Source: UBA1151 sp963579925
GTDB lineage: Bacteria > Chloroflexota > Dehalococcoidia > Lucifugimonadales > Lucifugimonadaceae
Reading direction: 5' to 3'
Length of the DNA stretch: 8,652 bases
Assembly (NCBI GenBank): GCA_963579925.1
Contig: CAUZJA010000120.1
Span: 1 to 8,652 of the forward strand
Part shown: piece after piece, positions 1 through 5,809 of the stretch
Layout: every line of letters begins with the position of its first letter
How positions within the stretch are numbered: position 1 is the first letter of the stretch
Made by a program: the position numbers and the translations under genes
The notes under the pieces: model-generated
The model's input: the letters and a program-made list of their open reading frames with translations, nothing else
What the model was told of the DNA's origin: nothing
Database searches by the model: none

Positions 1-207
1 GCGGAGCGCTTTGCCTTCGGGCTTCGGATCGGGGTTGCCATCCGGGTCAACCCAGCCCAGGTAGTAGCGCAGCGTTGTGTACAGCGGAAGTTCGTGAGGC
101 TGTAATTCTTCACGAAGCGCGGCCGCGATCAACGGCTGGTATCGCTCGAAAAACTGCGGAAGAGACGGGCCGCTCGATTTGGTGGCAGCTGTAGATTCTG
201 AACTCAT
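1..207 (-). CDS. Polyprenyl synthetase family protein (GGPP/polyprenyl diphosphate synthase), N-terminal part only
   Basis: Reading the minus strand from the ATG at 207 gives 69 codons with no stop before the window edge, so the gene continues to the left. Residues 45-69 contain TLRYYLGWVDPDGNP followed by EGKALR. This matches the start of trans-prenyltransferases, where an LRYxxGW segment precedes the G-K-x-(L/R)-R-P motif whose Lys and Arg bind isopentenyl diphosphate. The family condenses IPP with allylic diphosphates to make carrier or membrane isoprenoids in the cytoplasm. The catalytic DDxxD motifs lie outside the window, so the product chain length cannot be judged. No clear Shine-Dalgarno precedes the ATG. 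The gene lies 24 bp beyond the T-run that ends the hsp20 unit, so it probably has its own promoter. Family assignment is fairly secure; the substrate is unknown. Confidence 0.78.
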   Translation of the reverse strand, partial: MSSESTAATKSSGPSLPQFFERYQPLIAAALREELQPHELPLYTTLRYYLGWVDPDGNPDPKPEGKALR

Positions 208-230
208 GAATGGAACGCTAGCAGCAGCCC

Positions 231-302
231 AAAAAAAATGCCACTGAATGCCCATCGTCGTGGGCATTAACGATAACGGGCCGCCGATAACTCGGCGGCC
301 CG
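231..302 (-). terminator. Tandem-hairpin terminator of hsp20
   Basis: This lies 33 bp downstream of the hsp20 stop. The first hairpin is a perfect 11-bp GC-rich stem (277-287 with 292-302) and a TAAC loop. The second is an 8-bp stem (247-254 with 261-268, loop TCGTCG). A run of eight T on the minus strand (238-231) follows 8 nt later. An alternative longer stem, TGCC-C-AC with GTGGCA, would place the T-run directly after the hairpin, as in classic Rho-independent terminators. It separates hsp20 from the polyprenyl synthetase gene on the same strand. Confidence 0.75.
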
Positions 303-334
303 TACACAAGACTCACAAGAGGAGTGAGGAGTGG

Positions 335-778
335 TTACGCCACGCCGATCTGGATCTCTCTGGCCGCAGTCTCCTGTGACTTCGGTAGGGAGATGGTGAG
401 AACGCCGTCGCTGTAGGAGCTCTCGATCTTGTTCGACACGACTGTGGGGGGAAGGCGAACCGATCGTTCGGACGTTCCGGTGGAGCGCTCACGCAAGAGG
501 TAGCCACTGGCGCTGTCGGTTGTCTCTTCGTCCGAGCTGGTATCGGCCTTGATGGTGAGGAGTCGGTCTTCTACAGAGACGCGGACGTCTTCTTTCTTGA
601 AGGCAGCGAGCGTTGCGGTCAGTTCATACGCCTCGGGGGAGTCCTGAATGTCTATTGGGATTGAATGCGCAGTTGCCTGCCGCGTTGCTGGTGCAGTTGA
701 TATACCACGCCAGTAACGATCGAAAAGGTCATCTACGCGTCGAGTGTTGTAGTTGGGCTGCCATCGTGCAAGAACCAT
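335..778 (-). CDS. hsp20: Hsp20/alpha-crystallin small heat-shock protein
   Basis: This encodes a 147-residue ATP-independent holdase that binds unfolding proteins in the cytoplasm and hands them to refolding or degrading chaperones. The alpha-crystallin domain spans roughly residues 40-133. It includes the conserved DGVLTISLPK strand (124-133), and the tail carries an IxI oligomerisation motif (IQI, 142-144). The N-terminus MVLARW, with DDLFDRYW further in, is typical of bacterial Hsp20. I chose the ATG at 778 because an AAGGA ribosome site lies 10 nt upstream. An in-frame ATG at 856 would add 26 residues rich in N, S and T that do not resemble the family. The gene is divergent from the dnaJ-hspR-clpC cluster and shares its upstream region, so heat-shock co-regulation is likely. 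A hairpin terminator follows it. Confidence 0.93.
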   Translation of the reverse strand: MVLARWQPNYNTRRVDDLFDRYWRGISTAPATRQATAHSIPIDIQDSPEAYELTATLAAFKKEDVRVSVEDRLLTIKADTSSDEETTDSASGYLLRERSTGTSERSVRLPPTVVSNKIESSYSDGVLTISLPKSQETAAREIQIGVA

Positions 779-788
779 TGTTTGAATT

Positions 789-793
789 TCCTT
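789..793 (-). promoter_or_regulatory. Shine-Dalgarno site fixing the hsp20 start
   Basis: The minus strand reads AAGGA 10 nt before the ATG at 778. It supports this start over the upstream in-frame ATG at 856, which has no comparable site. Confidence 0.6.
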
Positions 794-858
794 AGTGCAG
801 TTTTGGATGCTGTTTGAGTTGTTGTTGGCCATACCAGACGTAATCAGGTGGCTCATCG

Positions 859-921
859 GTCTAACTCAAGGTAAACCTTGATAGTTAGACTGTTAACTAT
901 GCTTATATATCTGCAAGCATA
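859..921. promoter_or_regulatory. Dyad-rich divergent control region between hsp20 and dnaJ (candidate HspR operator)
   Basis: Three overlapping inverted repeats fill this AT-rich 63-bp block. (1) GTCTAACT-CAAGGT (859-872) pairs with ACCTTG (875-880) plus AGTTAGAC (883-890), interrupted only by two extra bases (881-882). (2) ATAGTTA (881-887) and TAACTAT (894-900) are a perfect 7-bp pair around 6 bases. (3) TATGCTT (898-904) and AAGCATA (915-921) are a perfect 7-bp pair around 10 bases. The actinobacterial HspR operator (HAIR) is CTTGAGT-N7-ACTCAAG. An exact ACTCAAG half-site lies at 864-870 and CTTGA at 877-881, but they face the opposite way to HAIR, so this is at best a diverged version. 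The AT-rich core (TTATATAT, 903-910) could hold a promoter; I cannot fix -35 and -10 boxes with confidence. The location between two heat-shock units, one of which encodes an HspR-like protein, supports an operator role. Confidence 0.55.
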
Positions 922-971
922 TTACTAGTGTCTAAGGACTAATAGAGATATACTCCATTCCATAAAGACTT

Positions 972-1976
972 ATGAGCGAAAACTTCTACACCACACTTGG
1001 CGTCCCTCGTGGCGCCACCCAGAAACAGATCAAAGACGCTTACAGGCGACTTGCTCGCGAACATCACCCGGACGTAAATCCGGGTGATAGCGACGCGGAA
1101 GAGCGGTTCAAGCGCATCAATGAGGCATCTCATGTGCTCTCTGATACCCAGTTTCGCAAGGATTACGACGAGTTTGGGGCCGAGTGGGCGCATGCGGAAC
1201 AATTAAGAGAAGCGGGCGCAGGTGGGCGTTTCCGGGGTGGCCACGGTGGCTTTGGGTCCAACCGTTCCAGAGGCGGTGGTTTCAAAGACATCTTCAGCCA
1301 GTTCGGCGGAGGTGGCCAACAACGTCGCCGCGAGCGTTCATCCCAGACGCTATCGATGGATATCACTCTTACCGAGGCTTACAGCGGCGCCAAACGTGTC
1401 ATCTCGTATCGGCGCTCTGAAGACTGCAGCGTATGCGGAGGCGCGGGCTTCCGTGGTCAAACAGTCTGCGCCAACTGTGGCGGAACGGGCCAGACCGATC
1501 GCCCGGTAAGGCTTGAGGTGTCGATCCCAGCGGGAATCGATAACCAGGGCAAGGTGCGCGTACGTCCTGATGAGAACACAGAGATCATCGTTCAGGTGCG
1601 GATACGTACCGACAACCGATTCACGCGCACCGGCTCAGATCTTCGAACCACAGTATCCGTTCCGTACCTGGATGCAATTCTGGGTGGTGAAGCGGTCATT
1701 CCGACTATGACCGGGTCAGTGGCACTGACCATTCCGGTGAGCACTCCCAATGGAAAAGTGTTCCGGCTGGCAGGCAAGGGCATGTCCCGTCAGGGATCCA
1801 GCGAATTTGGAACGCTCTACGCAACGATATCCGTTGTTCTGCCTTCGGATCTATCGGAAGAAGAACAGAACCTTTTCGAGCAGTTGAAGACGCTTGAAAC
1901 AGAACCAGCCCCGGAAACCATAAGCGAAACCATAGACGAAACCGTAGACGAGTCAGTCTCCGGATCAGCCGATTAA
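972..1976 (+). CDS. dnaJ: DnaJ-type J-domain co-chaperone with a half zinc finger
   Basis: This 334-residue cytoplasmic co-chaperone should deliver clients to DnaK and stimulate its ATPase. The J domain covers residues 4-70, with the essential HPD at 32-34. A Gly/Phe/Arg-rich linker follows (about 80-120). Then comes a cysteine region with only two CxxCxGxG-type motifs, CSVCGGAG (from C152) and CANCGGTG (from C166), where canonical DnaJ has four. Two beta-rich substrate-binding domains follow, including ILGGEAVIPT and the FRLAGKGM segment. The last 20 residues form an acidic Glu/Thr/Asp tail built from a 12-nt tandem repeat. No strong Shine-Dalgarno precedes the ATG at 972. It heads the dnaJ-hspR-clpC cluster, with 43 bp to hspR. 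No dnaK or grpE is adjacent, so it may serve a DnaK encoded elsewhere. It could equally be called a CbpA/DnaJ2-like paralogue. Confidence 0.92.
   Translation: MSENFYTTLGVPRGATQKQIKDAYRRLAREHHPDVNPGDSDAEERFKRINEASHVLSDTQFRKDYDEFGAEWAHAEQLREAGAGGRFRGGHGGFGSNRSRGGGFKDIFSQFGGGGQQRRRERSSQTLSMDITLTEAYSGAKRVISYRRSEDCSVCGGAGFRGQTVCANCGGTGQTDRPVRLEVSIPAGIDNQGKVRVRPDENTEIIVQVRIRTDNRFTRTGSDLRTTVSVPYLDAILGGEAVIPTMTGSVALTIPVSTPNGKVFRLAGKGMSRQGSSEFGTLYATISVVLPSDLSEEEQNLFEQLKTLETEPAPETISETIDETVDESVSGSAD
1914..1949 (+). repeat. Three 12-nt tandem repeats in the 3' end of dnaJ
   Basis: The units are GAAACCATAAGC, GAAACCATAGAC and GAAACCGTAGAC, in frame, giving ETIS-ETID-ETVD (residues 315-326). A decayed fourth unit (ESVS) follows. 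The repeat forms the acidic C-terminal tail, and its copy number could vary between strains. Confidence 0.8.
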
Positions 1977-2008
1977 GTCACTATCCACGAAGTTCATCAG
2001 GATCCATC

Positions 2009-2013
2009 AGGAG
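2009..2013 (+). promoter_or_regulatory. Shine-Dalgarno site supporting the GTG start of hspR
   Basis: AGGAG lies 6 nt before the GTG at 2020. It is the clearest ribosome site in the plus-strand heat-shock cluster and justifies a non-ATG start. Confidence 0.65.
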
Positions 2014-2019
2014 ACTCAA

Positions 2020-2391
2020 GTGGTATTCAGAGACGACGAGCCCTGTTACACGATTAGCGTCGTGGCACGACTGGTCGGAGTACACGCACAGACCCTGAGG
2101 ACGTACGAGCGAGAAGGGCTTGTGCGCCCGACGCGGTCACGCGGAAACATCCGGCTTTTCTCCAACCAAGACGTTTCACGCATCCAAGAGATAAAGCACT
2201 GGGTTGACCAGCTGGGGTTGAACCTGGCGGGTGTAGCCACCATGACGAAGCTGCGCCTACAAGTCGCTGAGCTGCAGGGGCAGGTCAATCAACTTACTCA
2301 AGAGAACCATGATTTGAAAAGAGAACTAGTAGCCAGACGTGCCGGACCCGCTGCGCTCAGAGCCCTCTCTGACGAGATGGGAAACCGGTAG
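2020..2391 (+). CDS. hspR: MerR-family heat-shock regulator, HspR-like
   Basis: This 123-residue DNA-binding protein has a MerR-type winged helix-turn-helix at about residues 10-75. It shows YTISVVARLVGVHAQTLRTYEREGLV (10-35), then RGNIRLFS and the LGLNLAGV segment (65-72) that is typical of HspR rather than metal-sensing MerR proteins. Residues 76-110 form a predicted coiled coil rich in Q, L and E that would dimerise the protein. No cysteine cluster for metal sensing is visible; there is a single Cys at position 9. In actinobacteria HspR represses dnaK, clpB and its own operon, using DnaK as co-repressor. Here it sits between dnaJ and clpC, so autoregulation through the dyads upstream of dnaJ is a reasonable inference. 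The start is GTG with a good ribosome site. Family identity is strong; the target set is inferred. Confidence 0.88.
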   Translation: MVFRDDEPCYTISVVARLVGVHAQTLRTYEREGLVRPTRSRGNIRLFSNQDVSRIQEIKHWVDQLGLNLAGVATMTKLRLQVAELQGQVNQLTQENHDLKRELVARRAGPAALRALSDEMGNR

Positions 2392-2469
2392 TTACTGATC
2401 CATTCCAACCTCAAATACCGAACGTAAACCAACCTAAAGCCCAGAACACTTAAGAATCGGGTAACAAAA

Positions 2470-4953
2470 ATGGTATTCAAACAAGACGACTTCACTGCAC
2501 AGGCGCTTGAGGCCTACCAGACTTCAATGTCGCTGGTGCAAGAGTTTCGGCACTCCCAGATGGATGTTGGTCACCTGTTGCTCTCGTTGCTCAGGCTGGA
2601 AGATGGCGTTCCCGCACGAGTCCTGGCCGCCGCCGGTGTAGACGCAGATGCCGTTGAGCGAAAAGTTATTACCGCACTTGAAGGTGCACCAACGCTAGGT
2701 CGACCGGTTGAGCAGATATTCGGCACCCCACTTCTCTCACATGCGCTCGCCTCAGCAAAAGAAGAGGCAGACCACCTCAAGGACGAGTTCGTTGGCTCAG
2801 AGCACCTGCTCCTGGGCATCGCCTCTGTGGGACGCGGCGACACTGCTGCGATTCTCAATGACTTCGGGGTTACCAAAGAGCGCATCTATCAGGGCCTACA
2901 GCAGATTCGCGGCGATCAGCGTGTGACCGACCGCAACGCTGAGAGCAAGTACGAAGCACTTGAGAAGTACAGCACGGACCTGACGTCGCTGGCCCGTGAC
3001 GGAAAGCTTGACCCGGTTATTGGCCGGGAAGTTGAGTTGAACCTTGTCATGCAGACACTAATGCGGCGCACCAAGAACAACCCTGTTTTGATTGGTGAGC
3101 CCGGCGTCGGCAAGACGGTGATGGCTGAAGCACTTGCACAGCGAATAGTGGTGGGTGACGTGCCGGACGGGTTGAAAGACCGCAGAGTCATATCGCTAGA
3201 TATCGGCTCGCTTGTGGCCGGGTCATCTATGCGCGGCGAGTTCGAGGACCGTCTCAAGACAATTCTTGATGAGGTCAGGCGTGCGCAGGGCGAGATTATT
3301 CTCTTCATTGATGAGCTGCACACAGTGGTTGGTGCGGGAGCTGCACAGGGCTCGATAGACGCCAGCAACATGATGAAGCCGGCTCTCTCACGCGGCGAAC
3401 TGCAGGCAATGGGCGCAACCACGCTGGATGAGTATCGCAAGTACATAGAGTCTGACCCGGCGCTTGAGCGCAGGTTCTCGCCGGTCTACATCAATGAGCC
3501 GTCTGTAGATGACTCAATCAAGATGCTTGAGTGCTTGCGACCTCGTTATGAGCAGCACCACGGTGTCAAAGTTGACGATGAGGCCCTGAAGGCCGCAGTT
3601 CTGCTGTCACAGCGCTACATCACGGGCCGGCAGTTGCCTGACAAGGCGATCGACCTGATGGATGAGGCATCGGCCAAGATCAGGATTGAGGCTCACTCGT
3701 ACCCGATTATGCTGCGTGAACAGGAAGATGAGATTCAGCGTCTCAAGGACGAGGAGTTTGCAGCGTCAGAGCAATCTGAGTACGAACTGGCAGCTCAGCG
3801 CCGAGCAGAACGGATGACTGTGGAAGACGAGTGGAATGAAGCTCGGTCGAAGTGGGTTGCTGAGCACGACGTGGATGACTCCGTAACGGAGCGTCACATT
3901 GCAGAGCAGATTTCGCTGCGAACTGGAATTCCGGTTGCTCAGCTCGTCGAAGGGGAGGCGGATCGTTTGATGGAGATGGAAGAGAAACTGCATGATCGCG
4001 TGATCGGGCAGAACACGGCCATCGGAGCTCTGTCGGATGCCATACGACGTTCGCGGTCCGGGCTAAGCGATCCCAAGCGACCCATTGGGTCATTCATATT
4101 CCTTGGGCCAACGGGGGTAGGGAAGACTGAACTGGCAAAAGCACTGGCCGGATTCCTCTTCGATGACGACGAGAACATGGTTCGAGTCGATATGTCGGAG
4201 TTCCAGGAACGCCACACGGTCTCGCGCATGATCGGGGCACCGCCCGGATACGTGGGATATGACGAAGGTGGTGGACTGACCGAGGCGGTTCGTCGACGGC
4301 CATATCAGCTTGTCTTGTTCGATGAGATCGAGAAGGCACACCCGGAAGTGTTCAACGTGATGCTGCAGTTGCTGGATGATGGTCGCTTGACTGACGGACA
4401 CGGTCGAACCGTGGACTTCAGGAACACCGTTGTCATCATGACCAGCAACCTTGGTACCGCTGGCGTTTCTAAAGAGCCATTCGGTTTTGCGGGATCAAAG
4501 AAGACACGTTCAGAGAAGGATGAGATGCAGGCCACAGTGGAGGAAGCACTCAAGGGCCACTTCAGGCCTGAATTCCTGAACAGAATCGACGAGATCATTG
4601 TGTTTGACTCCCTCACGGAGGAAGACATTGAGCGCATTGTGGGGCTACTGGTTCGTGAAGTCGCGGACCGAGTTGCCGAAAAGGGCGTGAAGATTGAACT
4701 GACGCCGGAGGCTCAGAAGTGGTTGGCAGATGAAGGTTTCGACAAGGTGTACGGAGCCAGGCCGCTGCGCAGGGCCATTCAACGTCACATTGAGAACCCA
4801 ATGGCAAAGAAGATCCTGTCTGGCGAATACTCCGAGGGCAATGTGGTCAACGTTGGTTTGGATGACGATGGACTCACATTTGAACTTGTAGATGAAGCAG
4901 ATGAAAGCTTGGTCGGCTCGAGCGCGGACGAGCGAGAACTGATTACAGCCTAG
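2470..4953 (+). CDS. clpC: ClpC-type AAA+ unfoldase (Clp protease ATP-binding subunit)
   Basis: This 827-residue hexameric ATPase unfolds proteins. Two Clp N-domain repeats span about residues 5-140. The first AAA+ module has Walker A GEPGVGKT (209-216) and Walker B LFIDELH (278-284). The middle domain is short, about 60 residues (408-470), with a UVR-like YELAAQRRAE (438-447). The second AAA+ module has Walker A GPTGVGKT (546-553) and Walker B VLFDE (615-619). The short middle domain and a loop with FGF (671-673) at the place of the ClpP-docking (I/L/V)G(F/L) tripeptide point to ClpC, which feeds ClpP. ClpB has a middle domain of about 125 residues and lacks this loop. The stretch GDQRVTDRNAE before the first module is more ClpB-like, so automatic pipelines may call it clpB. 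It lies 78 bp after hspR with only a weak ribosome site, and is followed by a terminator. Confidence 0.92.
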   Translation: MVFKQDDFTAQALEAYQTSMSLVQEFRHSQMDVGHLLLSLLRLEDGVPARVLAAAGVDADAVERKVITALEGAPTLGRPVEQIFGTPLLSHALASAKEEADHLKDEFVGSEHLLLGIASVGRGDTAAILNDFGVTKERIYQGLQQIRGDQRVTDRNAESKYEALEKYSTDLTSLARDGKLDPVIGREVELNLVMQTLMRRTKNNPVLIGEPGVGKTVMAEALAQRIVVGDVPDGLKDRRVISLDIGSLVAGSSMRGEFEDRLKTILDEVRRAQGEIILFIDELHTVVGAGAAQGSIDASNMMKPALSRGELQAMGATTLDEYRKYIESDPALERRFSPVYINEPSVDDSIKMLECLRPRYEQHHGVKVDDEALKAAVLLSQRYITGRQLPDKAIDLMDEASAKIRIEAHSYPIMLREQEDEIQRLKDEEFAASEQSEYELAAQRRAERMTVEDEWNEARSKWVAEHDVDDSVTERHIAEQISLRTGIPVAQLVEGEADRLMEMEEKLHDRVIGQNTAIGALSDAIRRSRSGLSDPKRPIGSFIFLGPTGVGKTELAKALAGFLFDDDENMVRVDMSEFQERHTVSRMIGAPPGYVGYDEGGGLTEAVRRRPYQLVLFDEIEKAHPEVFNVMLQLLDDGRLTDGHGRTVDFRNTVVIMTSNLGTAGVSKEPFGFAGSKKTRSEKDEMQATVEEALKGHFRPEFLNRIDEIIVFDSLTEEDIERIVGLLVREVADRVAEKGVKIELTPEAQKWLADEGFDKVYGARPLRRAIQRHIENPMAKKILSGEYSEGNVVNVGLDDDGLTFELVDEADESLVGSSADERELITA

Positions 4954-4965
4954 TCCAAAATCCAA

Positions 4966-5010
4966 GAACGGACGGCACGGCGATTTTGCCATGCCGCCCG
5001 TTTCTGTTTA
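4966..5010 (+). terminator. Intrinsic terminator of the dnaJ-hspR-clpC cluster
   Basis: Thirteen bases after the clpC stop, GGACGGCACGGC (4970-4981) pairs with GCCATGCCGCCC (4988-4999) across the loop GATTTT. The stem has two mismatches and is extended outward by A-T and C-G pairs. It is followed directly by TTTCTGTTT. This is a typical Rho-independent terminator on the plus strand. Confidence 0.82.
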
Positions 5011-5239
5011 ATAGGCCACCAACGCGAACTTTTCGGATGGTTATGCCTGTATCGGATTCGTGAAGATGTCCGATCAGAGGCTCTAGCTGCTTTCACGTCG
5101 GCACTAATGGCGGTAATCTTGTTCGCCTACCCCTTCCCCCTAGCAGACCGGAACATTGGAACCCATCACGCAGCACAGAGCACGGCCAACAGAGCGATCC
5201 ATCCCGCTTGCTGTGCGGCTTCGTTTCTTGCCCGGTGGG

Positions 5240-5791
5240 ATGACGATTTGGACCAGATCAGCAACGCTGATTCTGGTCCTGGCAATCATGGCTCTGGGGC
5301 TTCTGTTGTGGGTCACCGGGCAGCTATCAACTGATTCCATTGGATACCCCGGTGTCTGGCTAATCAGCTGGGTTGCTGCAAGTTCGATCATTTTTCCTAT
5401 TCCGGGACTTGCTGCGTCTTGTGTTGCGGTCAGTCCGGCTGTTGGACTGAACCCGCTATACGTGGGGCTCCTTGTTGCCAGCGCAGAGGCCATTGGCGAG
5501 ATGACTGGATATCTGGCAGGAGTAGCCGGAAGTCCGATTATCGAGAAAAGCCGCTTCTACCCATGGTTCAGGAAATGGGTGGATAAACGGGGCGGAAAAG
5601 CCGTGTTCTTATTCGCGATGTTGCCCATTCCATTTTTTGACTTACTTGGAATCGCGGCTGGTGCCATCGGATATCCGGCCCGCAGGTTTTTCGTACTTGT
5701 GATTCTTGGTAAATCAGTCAAAGCGACCGCTATCGCATACAGCTGCTACTTCGGCTTCACCTCCATATTCAATGTCGCAGATGCGATTTAG
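5240..5791 (+). CDS. VTT-domain (DedA/SNARE-associated-like) membrane protein
   Basis: From the ATG at 5240 this is a 183-residue, strongly hydrophobic inner-membrane protein with about five membrane or re-entrant segments. A first helix lies at about residues 5-25. A segment with FPIPG and then GEMTGYLAGVAG follows. After a basic amphipathic stretch (YPWFRKWVDKRGG), the sequence LPIPFFDLLGIAAGAIGYPARRFF matches the conserved P-x-P-x-x-D...G...R-x-F core of the VTT family, whose members are linked to lipid transport across membranes. The precise substrate is unknown. The start is uncertain. In-frame TTG at 5156 (211 residues) and GTG at 5213 are alternatives, and none has a good ribosome site, so I prefer the only ATG. 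The 229 bp between the clpC terminator and this start show no other gene or clear structure and probably hold the promoter. It is followed 18 bp later by ispDF. Confidence 0.8.
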   Translation: MTIWTRSATLILVLAIMALGLLLWVTGQLSTDSIGYPGVWLISWVAASSIIFPIPGLAASCVAVSPAVGLNPLYVGLLVASAEAIGEMTGYLAGVAGSPIIEKSRFYPWFRKWVDKRGGKAVFLFAMLPIPFFDLLGIAAGAIGYPARRFFVLVILGKSVKATAIAYSCYFGFTSIFNVADAI

Positions 5792-5809
5792 ACTCGGGTT
5801 GATAGCAGG

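Noticed and set aside
1..10. GCGGAGCGCT at the left edge recurs inverted at 8607-8616
   Set aside because: A single 10-base match within two unrelated contexts, one of them inside a coding region; it is within chance and shows no mobile-element features.
779..856. Longer hsp20 start at 856
   Set aside because: The added 26 residues are unlike the family and the upstream ATG lacks a ribosome site, whereas the ATG at 778 has AAGGA.
939..1202. Minus-strand reading frame of 87 codons opposite the start of dnaJ
   Set aside because: It lies almost wholly antisense to the J domain, has no ribosome site and resembles no family; it is a shadow of dnaJ.
2014..2020. ACTCAAG just before the hspR start as a second HAIR half-site
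   Set aside because: No partner half-site lies at the expected spacing, and one such 7-mer is expected by chance in a window of this size.
5107..5334. Plus-strand reading frame of 75 codons overlapping the start of the VTT-protein gene
   Set aside because: It overlaps a recognisable membrane protein in another frame, its composition is not protein-like, and no ribosome site precedes it.
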